A DNA stretch of 64,000 nt from DASXTK01 sp050744325 (GTDB lineage Bacteria > Actinomycetota > Acidimicrobiia > Acidimicrobiales > VFJN01), in contig JBOGHK010000187.1 in assembly GCA_050744325.1 (NCBI GenBank), forward strand, positions 9,470 to 73,469. The letters run 5' to 3'. Position 1 is the stretch's first letter; every line of letters starts with the position of its first letter. The notes under the pieces were generated by a model. It was not told the DNA's origin, searched no databases, and saw only the letters and a program-made list of their open reading frames with translations. The translations under genes were made by a program, and so were the position numbers. Shown here piece after piece: positions 56,764 through 64,000 of this stretch.

Positions 56764-59700
56764 ATGCATCTGGTCTACGACGACGGCACGGGGGAACGCG
56801 ACCTCGAGGTGGTCGCCACCGACCCCGAGCTCCAGGTGGCCGATCTGGCCACGGCCCTCGGCGCGCCCGGTGCCGACCTGCGGGTGGACGGTCGGACGAT
56901 CGAGCCGAACGCGGCGATAGCCCGCGCCGGCCTCTACCAGGGCGCGACGGTCACACCGACCAGGCCGGACCGCAGGTCCCGTCGCGCCCGGGATCAGCCC
57001 ACCCCCGATGCGGCCCGGCCGGTCCTGGTGGTCACCGGCGGGCTGGACGCGGGCCCCGGTTGGCCGCTCGGTCCGGATCCCACCGTCGTCGGGCGCGCCA
57101 GCGCGTGCGACGTGGCGCTCCGCGACCCGACCGTCTCCCGGGTGCACTGCCGGTTCGACGTGGGCGCCGACGGGGAGGTCGAGGTCAGCGATCTCGACTC
57201 CAGCAACGGCACCTGGCGCGGCGACGACCTCGTCGGCCGCGGCGCCACCGTCGAGCCCGGCGACGTGCTCCACCTCGGAGCGGTCACGGCGACGGTCCGC
57301 CTCCCGCCCGAGGACCGTGCCCCGGCGCTGGACCGCGCCGCGCCGGGCGGGTTCGCGGGAACCGTCCACTTCAACCGCCCGCCCCGACCTGCACCGCCTT
57401 CGCCGCGGTCGCCGCTGCATGCCCCCGGCATCCCGAGGACGGGCACGAGCCGGATCCCGTTCAGCCTCGTCTCCTTCATCGCGCCCCTCGGGTTCGCCGG
57501 TGCGTTGGTGTGGATGCTCGGTGACATCCGCTTCGCCCTGTTCGCCCTGCTCAGCCCGGTGATGGTGGTGGGCAACTGGGTGGAGGGGCGGCGCCGCGGC
57601 CGCAAGCAGACCAAGCGCGCCCGCAGGACGCTGGCGGCGGCGGTGAAGCAGTTCCTCCTCGACCTGGCGGACGCGTTCGACGTGGAGGCGGCGCGGCGCC
57701 GCACGACGCTGGTCGACGCCGCCGAGGCGCTGCGCCGCGCCGAAGCGCCCAGCGTGCGGCTCTGGGAGCGACGCCCGGATCACGACGACTTCATGCACCT
57801 GGTGGTGGGCACTGGTGACCTGTCCTGGGACCTGCCGCTGGTCGACGACGGCGAACGCCCGCCCGAGATCGTGCGTGCCCTGGACGACGCGCGGCTCCGC
57901 GACGTCCCCATCCCGGTCGACCCGCTCGCCGGGCCGGTCGGGCTGGTCGGTGATCGAGCCGCAGCAGTGGCGGTGACGTGCAGCCTGCTGTGCCAGGCCG
58001 CCACCCACGCCGGGCCGGCCGACCTGCGGATCGCGGTGCTCACCACCCCCGCGCGCCGGGCCGACTGGGACTGGACCAAGTGGTTGCCGCACGCCGTCGA
58101 GCCCGTCGGAGGCGACCGCCTGGTGGTGGACGACCGCGCCAGCGCCGAGGAGCTCCTGCGGAGCCGGCTGGCCGACGACACCGACGACCCTGGCCCGACC
58201 TGGTTGGTGGTCGTCGACGACGAGCAGCTGACCAGCGGCCGGAACGCCCCCGCCCGGTCGGTGCTCGCCCGCGAGACCACCCCGATCGCCGGGCTCGTGC
58301 TCGCCCCGGACGGCGCGAGCCTCCCGGCATCGTGCCGGACGGTCGTCGATCTTCGCGGCGATCTCGGCGACGGCCGCCTCACCCGCCCGCAGCGGGGCGA
58401 GGCTGTCGACAGCTTCCTGGCCACGGGCGTCAGCCAGAACACGGCCCGACGGTGGGCGCGGCTGCTGGCCCGGTTCGACGACCCCGAGGTGGCGGTCCCG
58501 GGGGCGTCGCTCCCGTCGGCGGTGCACCTCTCGTCGCTCCTCGAGGTCGACCCGCTCGACGCGGACGGCGTCGCCAGCCGGTGGCGCAGGAACCGCAGCC
58601 GCTCGACCCTCGCCGCTGCCGTCGGTGTCGACGACGACGGCGTCCTCGTGCTCGACCTCGACGCGCTCGGGCCCCACGGCCTGGTCGCGGGCACCACCGG
58701 CTCGGGCAAGAGCGAGCTGCTGCGCACGTTGGTCTCGTCGTTGGCCGTCGAGCTCTCGCCCGACGACGTGACCTTCCTGCTCGTCGACTACAAGGGCGGC
58801 ACCGCGTTCGACGCCTGCGCCGCGCTCCCGCACGTGGTCGGGCTGGTCACCGACCTCGACGAGCGCCTGGCGACCCTTGCTCTCGGCGCAGTCGAGGGCG
58901 AGGTCCGCCACCGGGAACGGCTGCTCCGGGCGGCCCGGGTGTCGGACCTGGCCGCGTACCGGCGGGCCCGCTCGTCCGATCTGGATCTCCCGCCGCTCCC
59001 CCGCCTCGTGGTCGTCGTCGACGAGTTCGCGACGCTGGCGACCGAGCTGCCGCGGTTCCTCGACGCTCTCGTCGACGTCGCCCAGCGCGGCCGGGCGCTC
59101 GGACTCCACCTGCTGCTCGCCACCCAGCGCCCGCGCGGCGTGGTCAGCCCCAACATCCGGGCCAACACCAGCCTGCGGATCGCGCTACGGATCCAGGACG
59201 GGCCCGACTCCCTCGACGTGATCGGCAGCGAGGCAGCGGCCCGGATCCCGCCCCACCTCCGCGGCCGCGCCTACGTCCGCTCGGGCCCCGGCGACCTCCG
59301 GGCCATGCAGGCCGCCCTGGTCACCGGCAGTACACCCGCGGAGCGGGAGGCGCTCTCGATCGTGCCCTTCGGCAGCAACGGGTCGAGGGCCAACGGGTCG
59401 AGGGCCAACGGACAGCACGCACTGACGGAGGTGGGGTCGCCGACAGGGGCGGCGCGTGCGACGACGAACGGCGGGCAGTCGAGCGACCTCACCCGGCTGG
59501 TCGCCGCCGTGAACGGGGCGTTCGTGTCCGAGCGGCTGCAGCGACCGCCGCCGCTGTGGTCCGACGACGAGCGGGGCGAGGTCGCGATCCCGAGCGTCGG
59601 GCTCTTCGAGCTCCTGGGCCTCACGGGTGCGACCGCGGTCGATCCCCAGGTGACCTGGGAACATCGGACGCGGCGCGACCACCTGCGGGTGCCGATCGGG

Positions 59701-62157
59701 GTGGACGGCGACGGCGAGCCGATGTGGTTGGATCTCAAGGAGTCGGCGCTGGAGGGGATGGGCCCTCACGGGCTGGTCGTCGGCGCCACCGGCTCGGGGA
59801 AGAGCGAGCTGCTCCGCACGTTGGTACTCGCCCTGGCGACGACGCATCCGCCCGAGGCGCTGAGCCTGGTGCTCGTCGACTTCAAGGGCGGCGCCACCTT
59901 CGCCGGGATGGCGCGGCTGCCGCACGTCGCCGGCGTGATCACCAACCTGGCGGACGACCTGGCGCTCGTGGACCGCATGCGTGACGCTCTGCACGGCGAG
60001 CTGCGCCGCCGGCAGGAACTGCTCAAGCATGCCGGCAACCTCGCGTCGGCCGACGACTACAACCTGCGCCGAGCCGCCGGCGAACCGCTCCCCCCGCTGC
60101 CGAGCCTGCTGGTGGTGGTCGACGAGTTCGCCGAGCTGCTCACCAGCCAGCCGGACTTCATCGAGCTGTTCGTCACGATCGGCCGCCTCGGCCGCAGCCT
60201 CGGCATCCACCTCCTCTTGGCCTCGCAGCGCCTGGACGAAGGCAAGCTCCGCGGCCTCGAGAGCCACCTCCGCTACCGGATCGGCCTGCGCACCTTCAGC
60301 CCGTCGGACAGCCGCGCGGTGCTCGGCACCGACGATGCGTACAACCTGCCGGCCGAACCGGGCGGCGGTTACCTCAAGGTCGATGCCAACGTGTTCCGGC
60401 GGTTCAAGGCGGCATGGGTGTCAGCGCCGACCACGAACGACCCGCTCGGGCCCAGCGTCCTGGACGTGGCGGTCGGGCGGCTGGAGGACCCCGGACGTCA
60501 GGCCCACCAGGTGTGGCTGCCGCCCCTCGAGCACGTCATCCCTCTGGACCAGGTCGCGCAGCCGACCGACCCTGGTGGCGTGGCTCCGCTCGCGGTGGCC
60601 GTGGGCGAGCAGGACCGACCGCAGGACCAGGCGAAGGTCCCACTGGTGCTCAACCTCGCGGGCGGGGAGGGGAACGTGGCGATCGTCGGCGCGCCGCAGT
60701 CGGGCAAGAGCACGCTGCTGCGCACGCTGGTGGCGGCGTTCGCTGTGACCCACACGCCTCTCGAGGTGCAGTTCTACTGCGTGGACTGCGGTGGCGGGTC
60801 GCTGCTCGCCTTGGAGCGGCTCCCGCACGTCGGCACCGTCGCCAGCCGGCTCGACGCCGAGCGGGTACGGCGGCTCGTGGTCGAGATCGAGGCGGTGTTG
60901 GCACACCGCGAGGAGCTGTTCCGCTCGGCGGGCATCGACTCGGCCCAGGGGATGAGGGCGCGACGGGCCGCCGGAGAGCTGGACGACGAGCGGCTCGGCG
61001 ACGTCTTCCTTGCGATCGACGGGTGGGCACGGTTCCGCCAGGAGTTCGCCGAGCTCGAACCGGTCGTGCTCGACCTGGCGGCGCGCGGCCTCGGCTACGG
61101 CGTGCACGTGGTGGTGACCGGCAACCGCTGGCTGGAGATGCGGTCCAACCTCCTCGACCACCTCGGCACCCGGCTCGAGCTGCGGCTGCACGACCCACTC
61201 GACTCGGCCATCGACCGCCACGCGGCGGCCAACGTAGACGCCGAGATGCCCGGCCGCGGCCTGAGCCGTGAGGCCCTCCACTTCCAGGCGGCACTGCCCC
61301 GCGTCGATGGCAAGCGCTCGGTGGCCGACGCGGCCGAGGGACTCGACGACCTGGTTGCCCGGGCCGTCGGAGCGTGGACGGGGCCGCCCGCACCGGCGGT
61401 GCGCCTGCTGCCCACCCGGCTGCCGTTCGTCGACCTGCCACCCCCAGGGGCAGGCCGGGGGGTGCCCGTCGGCGTCGCCGAGGCGGACCTCGGCCCGGCC
61501 CACGTCGACCTGGCCGGGCCCGACCCCCACTTCCTGGTGTTCGGCGACAGCGAGAGCGGCAAGACCAACCTGCTCCGGCTGTTCCTGACCGGCCTGATGG
61601 CCCGGCACGGCCCGAAAGACGCCCGGATCGTGGTCGTCGACTACCGGCGCACGCTGCTCGACGTCGTCCCGCCTGAGCACCTGGTCGGCTACGGCGGCGC
61701 CGCGCCGGCCGCGGCCGACGTGGTGTCCCGGGTCGCCGAGGTCCTCGCCTCCCGCCTGCCGCCCGCCGACGTCTCGGCGCAGCAGCTGCGCGAGCGCAGC
61801 TGGTGGACTGGCGGTGAGGTGTACGTGGTCGTCGACGACTACGACCTGGTCGTCTCCCCCACCGGCAACCCGCTGCTCCCCCTCGTCGACTTCGTGGCGC
61901 TCGGGCGTGACCTGGGCTTCCACCTCGTGCTGGCACGGCGGGTCTCGGGCTCGAGCCGAGCAGCGTTCGAGCCGCTGATGGGACGGCTGCACGAGGTCGG
62001 CACGCCAGGGATCATCCTGTCGGGCGACCGCCAGGAGGGGCCGGTGATCGGCGCGCACCGGGCCTCGGAGCAGCCGCCGGGGCGTGGGCTGCTCGTCCAC
62101 CGCCGCAAGCCAGCCGTGCTGGTCCAGACCGCGGTGATGCCACCGCTGCTCGGCTGA
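56764..62157 (+). CDS. eccC: EccC-type FtsK/SpoIIIE ATPase with beta-grasp and FHA domains
   Basis: A 1797-aa type VII secretion motor. Residues 1-65 look like a ubiquitin/YukD-like beta-grasp domain. Residues about 88-185 are an FHA domain (VVGRASACDVALRDPTVSRVHCRF...DLDSSNGTW). Two transmembrane helices follow at about 234-272. There are four P-loop modules: GTTGSGKS (643-650), GATGSGKS (1007-1014), GAPQSGKS (1309-1316), and GDSESGKT (1594-1601). The first two are followed by VDYKGG/VDFKGG FtsK signatures. The usual EccC has three ATPase modules. It docks WXG100 substrates at the membrane; the FHA domain should bind a phosphothreonine made by the kinase gene that follows with a TGATG overlap. 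Confidence 0.93.
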   Translation: MHLVYDDGTGERDLEVVATDPELQVADLATALGAPGADLRVDGRTIEPNAAIARAGLYQGATVTPTRPDRRSRRARDQPTPDAARPVLVVTGGLDAGPGWPLGPDPTVVGRASACDVALRDPTVSRVHCRFDVGADGEVEVSDLDSSNGTWRGDDLVGRGATVEPGDVLHLGAVTATVRLPPEDRAPALDRAAPGGFAGTVHFNRPPRPAPPSPRSPLHAPGIPRTGTSRIPFSLVSFIAPLGFAGALVWMLGDIRFALFALLSPVMVVGNWVEGRRRGRKQTKRARRTLAAAVKQFLLDLADAFDVEAARRRTTLVDAAEALRRAEAPSVRLWERRPDHDDFMHLVVGTGDLSWDLPLVDDGERPPEIVRALDDARLRDVPIPVDPLAGPVGLVGDRAAAVAVTCSLLCQAATHAGPADLRIAVLTTPARRADWDWTKWLPHAVEPVGGDRLVVDDRASAEELLRSRLADDTDDPGPTWLVVVDDEQLTSGRNAPARSVLARETTPIAGLVLAPDGASLPASCRTVVDLRGDLGDGRLTRPQRGEAVDSFLATGVSQNTARRWARLLARFDDPEVAVPGASLPSAVHLSSLLEVDPLDADGVASRWRRNRSRSTLAAAVGVDDDGVLVLDLDALGPHGLVAGTTGSGKSELLRTLVSSLAVELSPDDVTFLLVDYKGGTAFDACAALPHVVGLVTDLDERLATLALGAVEGEVRHRERLLRAARVSDLAAYRRARSSDLDLPPLPRLVVVVDEFATLATELPRFLDALVDVAQRGRALGLHLLLATQRPRGVVSPNIRANTSLRIALRIQDGPDSLDVIGSEAAARIPPHLRGRAYVRSGPGDLRAMQAALVTGSTPAEREALSIVPFGSNGSRANGSRANGQHALTEVGSPTGAARATTNGGQSSDLTRLVAAVNGAFVSERLQRPPPLWSDDERGEVAIPSVGLFELLGLTGATAVDPQVTWEHRTRRDHLRVPIGVDGDGEPMWLDLKESALEGMGPHGLVVGATGSGKSELLRTLVLALATTHPPEALSLVLVDFKGGATFAGMARLPHVAGVITNLADDLALVDRMRDALHGELRRRQELLKHAGNLASADDYNLRRAAGEPLPPLPSLLVVVDEFAELLTSQPDFIELFVTIGRLGRSLGIHLLLASQRLDEGKLRGLESHLRYRIGLRTFSPSDSRAVLGTDDAYNLPAEPGGGYLKVDANVFRRFKAAWVSAPTTNDPLGPSVLDVAVGRLEDPGRQAHQVWLPPLEHVIPLDQVAQPTDPGGVAPLAVAVGEQDRPQDQAKVPLVLNLAGGEGNVAIVGAPQSGKSTLLRTLVAAFAVTHTPLEVQFYCVDCGGGSLLALERLPHVGTVASRLDAERVRRLVVEIEAVLAHREELFRSAGIDSAQGMRARRAAGELDDERLGDVFLAIDGWARFRQEFAELEPVVLDLAARGLGYGVHVVVTGNRWLEMRSNLLDHLGTRLELRLHDPLDSAIDRHAAANVDAEMPGRGLSREALHFQAALPRVDGKRSVADAAEGLDDLVARAVGAWTGPPAPAVRLLPTRLPFVDLPPPGAGRGVPVGVAEADLGPAHVDLAGPDPHFLVFGDSESGKTNLLRLFLTGLMARHGPKDARIVVVDYRRTLLDVVPPEHLVGYGGAAPAAADVVSRVAEVLASRLPPADVSAQQLRERSWWTGGEVYVVVDDYDLVVSPTGNPLLPLVDFVALGRDLGFHLVLARRVSGSSRAAFEPLMGRLHEVGTPGIILSGDRQEGPVIGAHRASEQPPGRGLLVHRRKPAVLVQTAVMPPLLG

Positions 62158-63131
62158 TGGCGACGACGAGCACGGTCGTGGGCGGCTACGAGCTGTGGGC
62201 CCGGATCGGTGTCGGTGCGACGGGCACGGTGTGGAAGGCCCACCGCCGGGGCCCGGTGCCTCACGTCGTGGCGATGAAGCGGCTGCGCGCCACGGTCACC
62301 ACGCCGGCCGAGCTGGCTCGGATCCAGCACGAGGCGGCGGTCCTCACCGAGCTCGACCATCCGCACATCGTCCGCTTGATCGACGTGCTCGAAGACGGCG
62401 ACGCCCTGGCGATCGCCATGCAACTCGCCGCAGGGGGGTCCCTGGAAGCACTGCTGGCGGAACGCGGACAGCTGAGGCCCGGTGAGGTGGTCGCGGTGGC
62501 CGCGCCCATCGCCGACGCCCTGTGGTCGGCCCACCGGCGGGGGATCATCCACGGCGACGTCAAGGCCGCGAACATCCTGTTCACCTCCGACGGCGCGCCG
62601 CTGCTGGCGGATTTCGACGTGGCCCGTTCCCTCGGGCGCATGACGCGCGACCAGGTCGCGGGCACTGCCGAGTACGTCGCCCCCGAGCTGCTCCGCGGTG
62701 CTCTGCCCGATCAGCGCAGTGACATCTACTCCCTGGGGGTGGTCTGCCACGAGGCGCTGTTCGGTTACATCCCGTGCACCGGTGCGGTTCCCGAGCCCTC
62801 GGTGCGGTCGGTCGAGACGGACCGACCGTTGGCGGACACCATCGAGCGGGCCATGGCACGCGACCCCAACGACCGCTTCCCGTCGGCCGACGCCTTCGCG
62901 CGCGCCCTGCGCGACTCGGTGGCTCACGAGGTGATCGGCCTGCCACGAGTCCCGGCCACGGCTGTGGCGCCGGACGACGAGCCCGCCCGGTCCACCCGCA
63001 CGTTCGGGCCCCAGCCGCCTCGGCCGGAGACGAGGCCGAGGTGGTGGTGGCGCGTCCCGGGCGTGCGACTGGTCGCGCGGGTCGTCAGGGCCGGGCTACG
63101 GCGTCAGCCAGGACGGCTTCCTCATCAGTGA
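62157..63131 (+). CDS. Ser/Thr protein kinase (type VII locus), atypical active site
   Basis: A 324-aa eukaryotic-type kinase: glycine loop IGVGATGTVWKA, VAMKRL lysine, catalytic loop IIHGDVKAANIL (H132-G-D134; HGD instead of HRD), and metal site LLADFDVARS (D152-F-D154; DFD instead of DFG). Then come GTAEYVAPELLRG and the DIYSLGVVCHEALFG helix. It ends in a Pro/Arg-rich tail with no clear transmembrane helix. It overlaps eccC by one base, and its likely target is a residue read by the EccC FHA domain. Key Lys, Asp and Asn are present, so it is probably active. Confidence 0.88.
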   Translation: MATTSTVVGGYELWARIGVGATGTVWKAHRRGPVPHVVAMKRLRATVTTPAELARIQHEAAVLTELDHPHIVRLIDVLEDGDALAIAMQLAAGGSLEALLAERGQLRPGEVVAVAAPIADALWSAHRRGIIHGDVKAANILFTSDGAPLLADFDVARSLGRMTRDQVAGTAEYVAPELLRGALPDQRSDIYSLGVVCHEALFGYIPCTGAVPEPSVRSVETDRPLADTIERAMARDPNDRFPSADAFARALRDSVAHEVIGLPRVPATAVAPDDEPARSTRTFGPQPPRPETRPRWWWRVPGVRLVARVVRAGLRRQPGRLPHQ

Positions 63132-63932
63132 CCGGGCCCCACCCTGACGACCCCGCCGCAGCTGCTGGTAGAGGTCGCGGGTCTGCCATTCGGTGTCGTC
63201 CAGCTCGACGCCGAGCAGTGTGACCAGCTCGTGCATCACCGATTCGACGCCGCCAGGGTGGTCGGACGCGTGCGCGGCCTGCATGAGCAGGCGGTACAGC
63301 CGCTCGTCGTACGGAGCGCCACGTAGGCCCCGGCGGGCCGCCTGACGGGCGCCGATCACGTCGCCCCGCTCGAGCCGGAGCTGGCCGAGGCGTTCGGCGA
63401 CCGAACCGATGGCCGCTTCGATCTCGGTCCGTTCCGAACGTGCCCAGTCGTAGGCGCCGCGCGCGCTCGTCGTGAACGGCGCGCCCCGCACCAGGTCCAA
63501 CGCCGCTCCCAGTGCGAGCGCCTCCGCGCTGGCGGGCCGGCGCCCCCGACCGGCCGCGGCCAGTTGCACGAACCGGTCCCAGTCCAGCTGAAATGGGCCG
63601 GCCAGGTGGTAGAGCCGTCCGTCTCGGGCGTCCGAGACCAGCGGGGGCTGCTCGGCGCTCTCGCGGAGCGACCGCCGGGCCACCGACACCGTGGTGTGGA
63701 GCACGGCGGGGCTCATCGGCCGATCGGGCCAGAGGGCTTCCCACAGCTGGTCTGCGTCGGCGCCTCCCTGCTGCATCACCAGGTAGACGAGTAGCTCCAC
63801 CGATTTCGCCCGACCCGTCCGCAGCCGCCGGCCGTCGACTCGCACGTCGACGCGGCCCAGCACCGACACGTCGAGGACTGATCGCCGGCTGGCGACGGCC
63901 TTCGACCGGTAAGGGTCAGGACTCACCCTCAT
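63096..63932 (-). CDS. BTAD/SARP-type transcriptional regulator
   Basis: A 278-aa regulator with an OmpR-like DNA-binding domain (LDVSVLGRVDVRVDGRRLRTGRAKSVELLVYLVMQQGG..DQLWEALWPDRPMSPAVLHTTVSVARRSL). A BTAD helical domain follows (FVQLAAAGRG...ERLGQLRLERGDVIGARQAARRGLRGAPYDERLYRLLMQAAHASD). ATG 63932 has GGGGGA eight bases upstream; GTG 63938 is in frame but too close. It converges on the kinase gene with a 36-bp overlap. It is a good candidate to bind the repeats in the WXG100/eccC promoter. Confidence 0.88.
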   Translation of the reverse strand: MRVSPDPYRSKAVASRRSVLDVSVLGRVDVRVDGRRLRTGRAKSVELLVYLVMQQGGADADQLWEALWPDRPMSPAVLHTTVSVARRSLRESAEQPPLVSDARDGRLYHLAGPFQLDWDRFVQLAAAGRGRRPASAEALALGAALDLVRGAPFTTSARGAYDWARSERTEIEAAIGSVAERLGQLRLERGDVIGARQAARRGLRGAPYDERLYRLLMQAAHASDHPGGVESVMHELVTLLGVELDDTEWQTRDLYQQLRRGRQGGARSLMRKPSWLTP

Positions 63933-64000
63933 GAACACATTCCCCCGTGCTCATTGGAGACGCGACTGGGTTGTCAACCTCCGTTGGTCTATGCGCCTCC

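Noticed and set aside
56683..59109. 808-codon open frame on the minus strand
   Set aside because: It mirrors the eccC coding frame in GC-rich DNA. Low-complexity Arg/Gly/Val composition and no domain; an antisense shadow.
60421..62100. 559-codon open frame antisense to eccC
   Set aside because: Same reason: eccC has clear domains and motifs on the plus strand, and this frame has none.

Overview
The window is GC-rich DNA from an actinomycete-type bacterium. Support comes from a WXG100/EccC type VII secretion locus, a BTAD/SARP regulator, a DUF2510 membrane protein, an F420/LLM-type oxidoreductase, an MbtH partner, an AfsA-type hotdog protein, and the deoC-ALDH-ALDH arrangement common in Actinomycetota. 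Several families would fit Acidimicrobiia-like relatives, but the sequence alone does not fix the class.

Region 1 (1-22 kb) is a biosynthetic gene cluster. Plus-strand genes from about 5.5 kb are translationally coupled: acyl carrier protein, fatty-acyl-AMP ligase-like enzyme, nucleotidyltransferase with a PqqD-like tail, a small helical protein, a two-module NRPS (C-A-T-C-A-T-TE), MbtH, and an ABC exporter. An AfsA-like protein, an NDP-kinase-like protein, a nitroreductase and a guanylate-kinase-like protein follow. A divergent minus-strand operon (5.3 to 0.9 kb) encodes a HIT protein, a thymidylate-kinase-like NTPase, an APH-fold kinase, a second guanylate-kinase-like protein and a PLP aminotransferase. 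It meets a TPP-dependent enzyme cut by the left edge. The striking point is that an acyl-dipeptide assembly line is embedded among homologues of every step of nucleoside to triphosphate phosphorylation, plus a nucleotidyltransferase and a HIT protein. I know of no described pathway with this layout.

Region 2 (22-31.5 kb) begins with a gene-poor stretch holding a tRNA-3'-end-like remnant, a possible island edge. It continues into nucleoside catabolism: adenosine deaminase, deoxyribose-phosphate aldolase and two aldehyde dehydrogenases. Next come a divergent LLM oxidoreductase/TetR pair with tandem operators, a VOC protein, a DUF2510 protein and a SnoaL-like protein.

Region 3 (31.6-45.6 kb) is regulatory and transport genes: a STAS protein overlapping an ECF sigma gene, a hotdog thioesterase, an MscS-like channel, an ABC-like protein without a P-loop facing a fused sugar permease and its lipoprotein, a HEAT-like protein, a STAND/TPR regulator, a VOC-ECF pair, a hemerythrin-like protein, and MarR with a lipoprotein.

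Region 4 (45.6-53.6 kb) is a LacI-controlled glycan operon: binding protein, two permeases, a secreted glycoamylase-like protein and a GH39-type glycosidase. It has no ATPase.

Region 5 (53.5-64 kb) is a type VII secretion-like locus: a LysM/WXG protein and three small WXG100-like proteins on the minus strand, divergent from a giant EccC (beta-grasp, FHA and four P-loops), a protein kinase, and a convergent BTAD regulator. The divergent promoter carries a perfect 14-bp inverted repeat and an 11-bp-spaced direct repeat.
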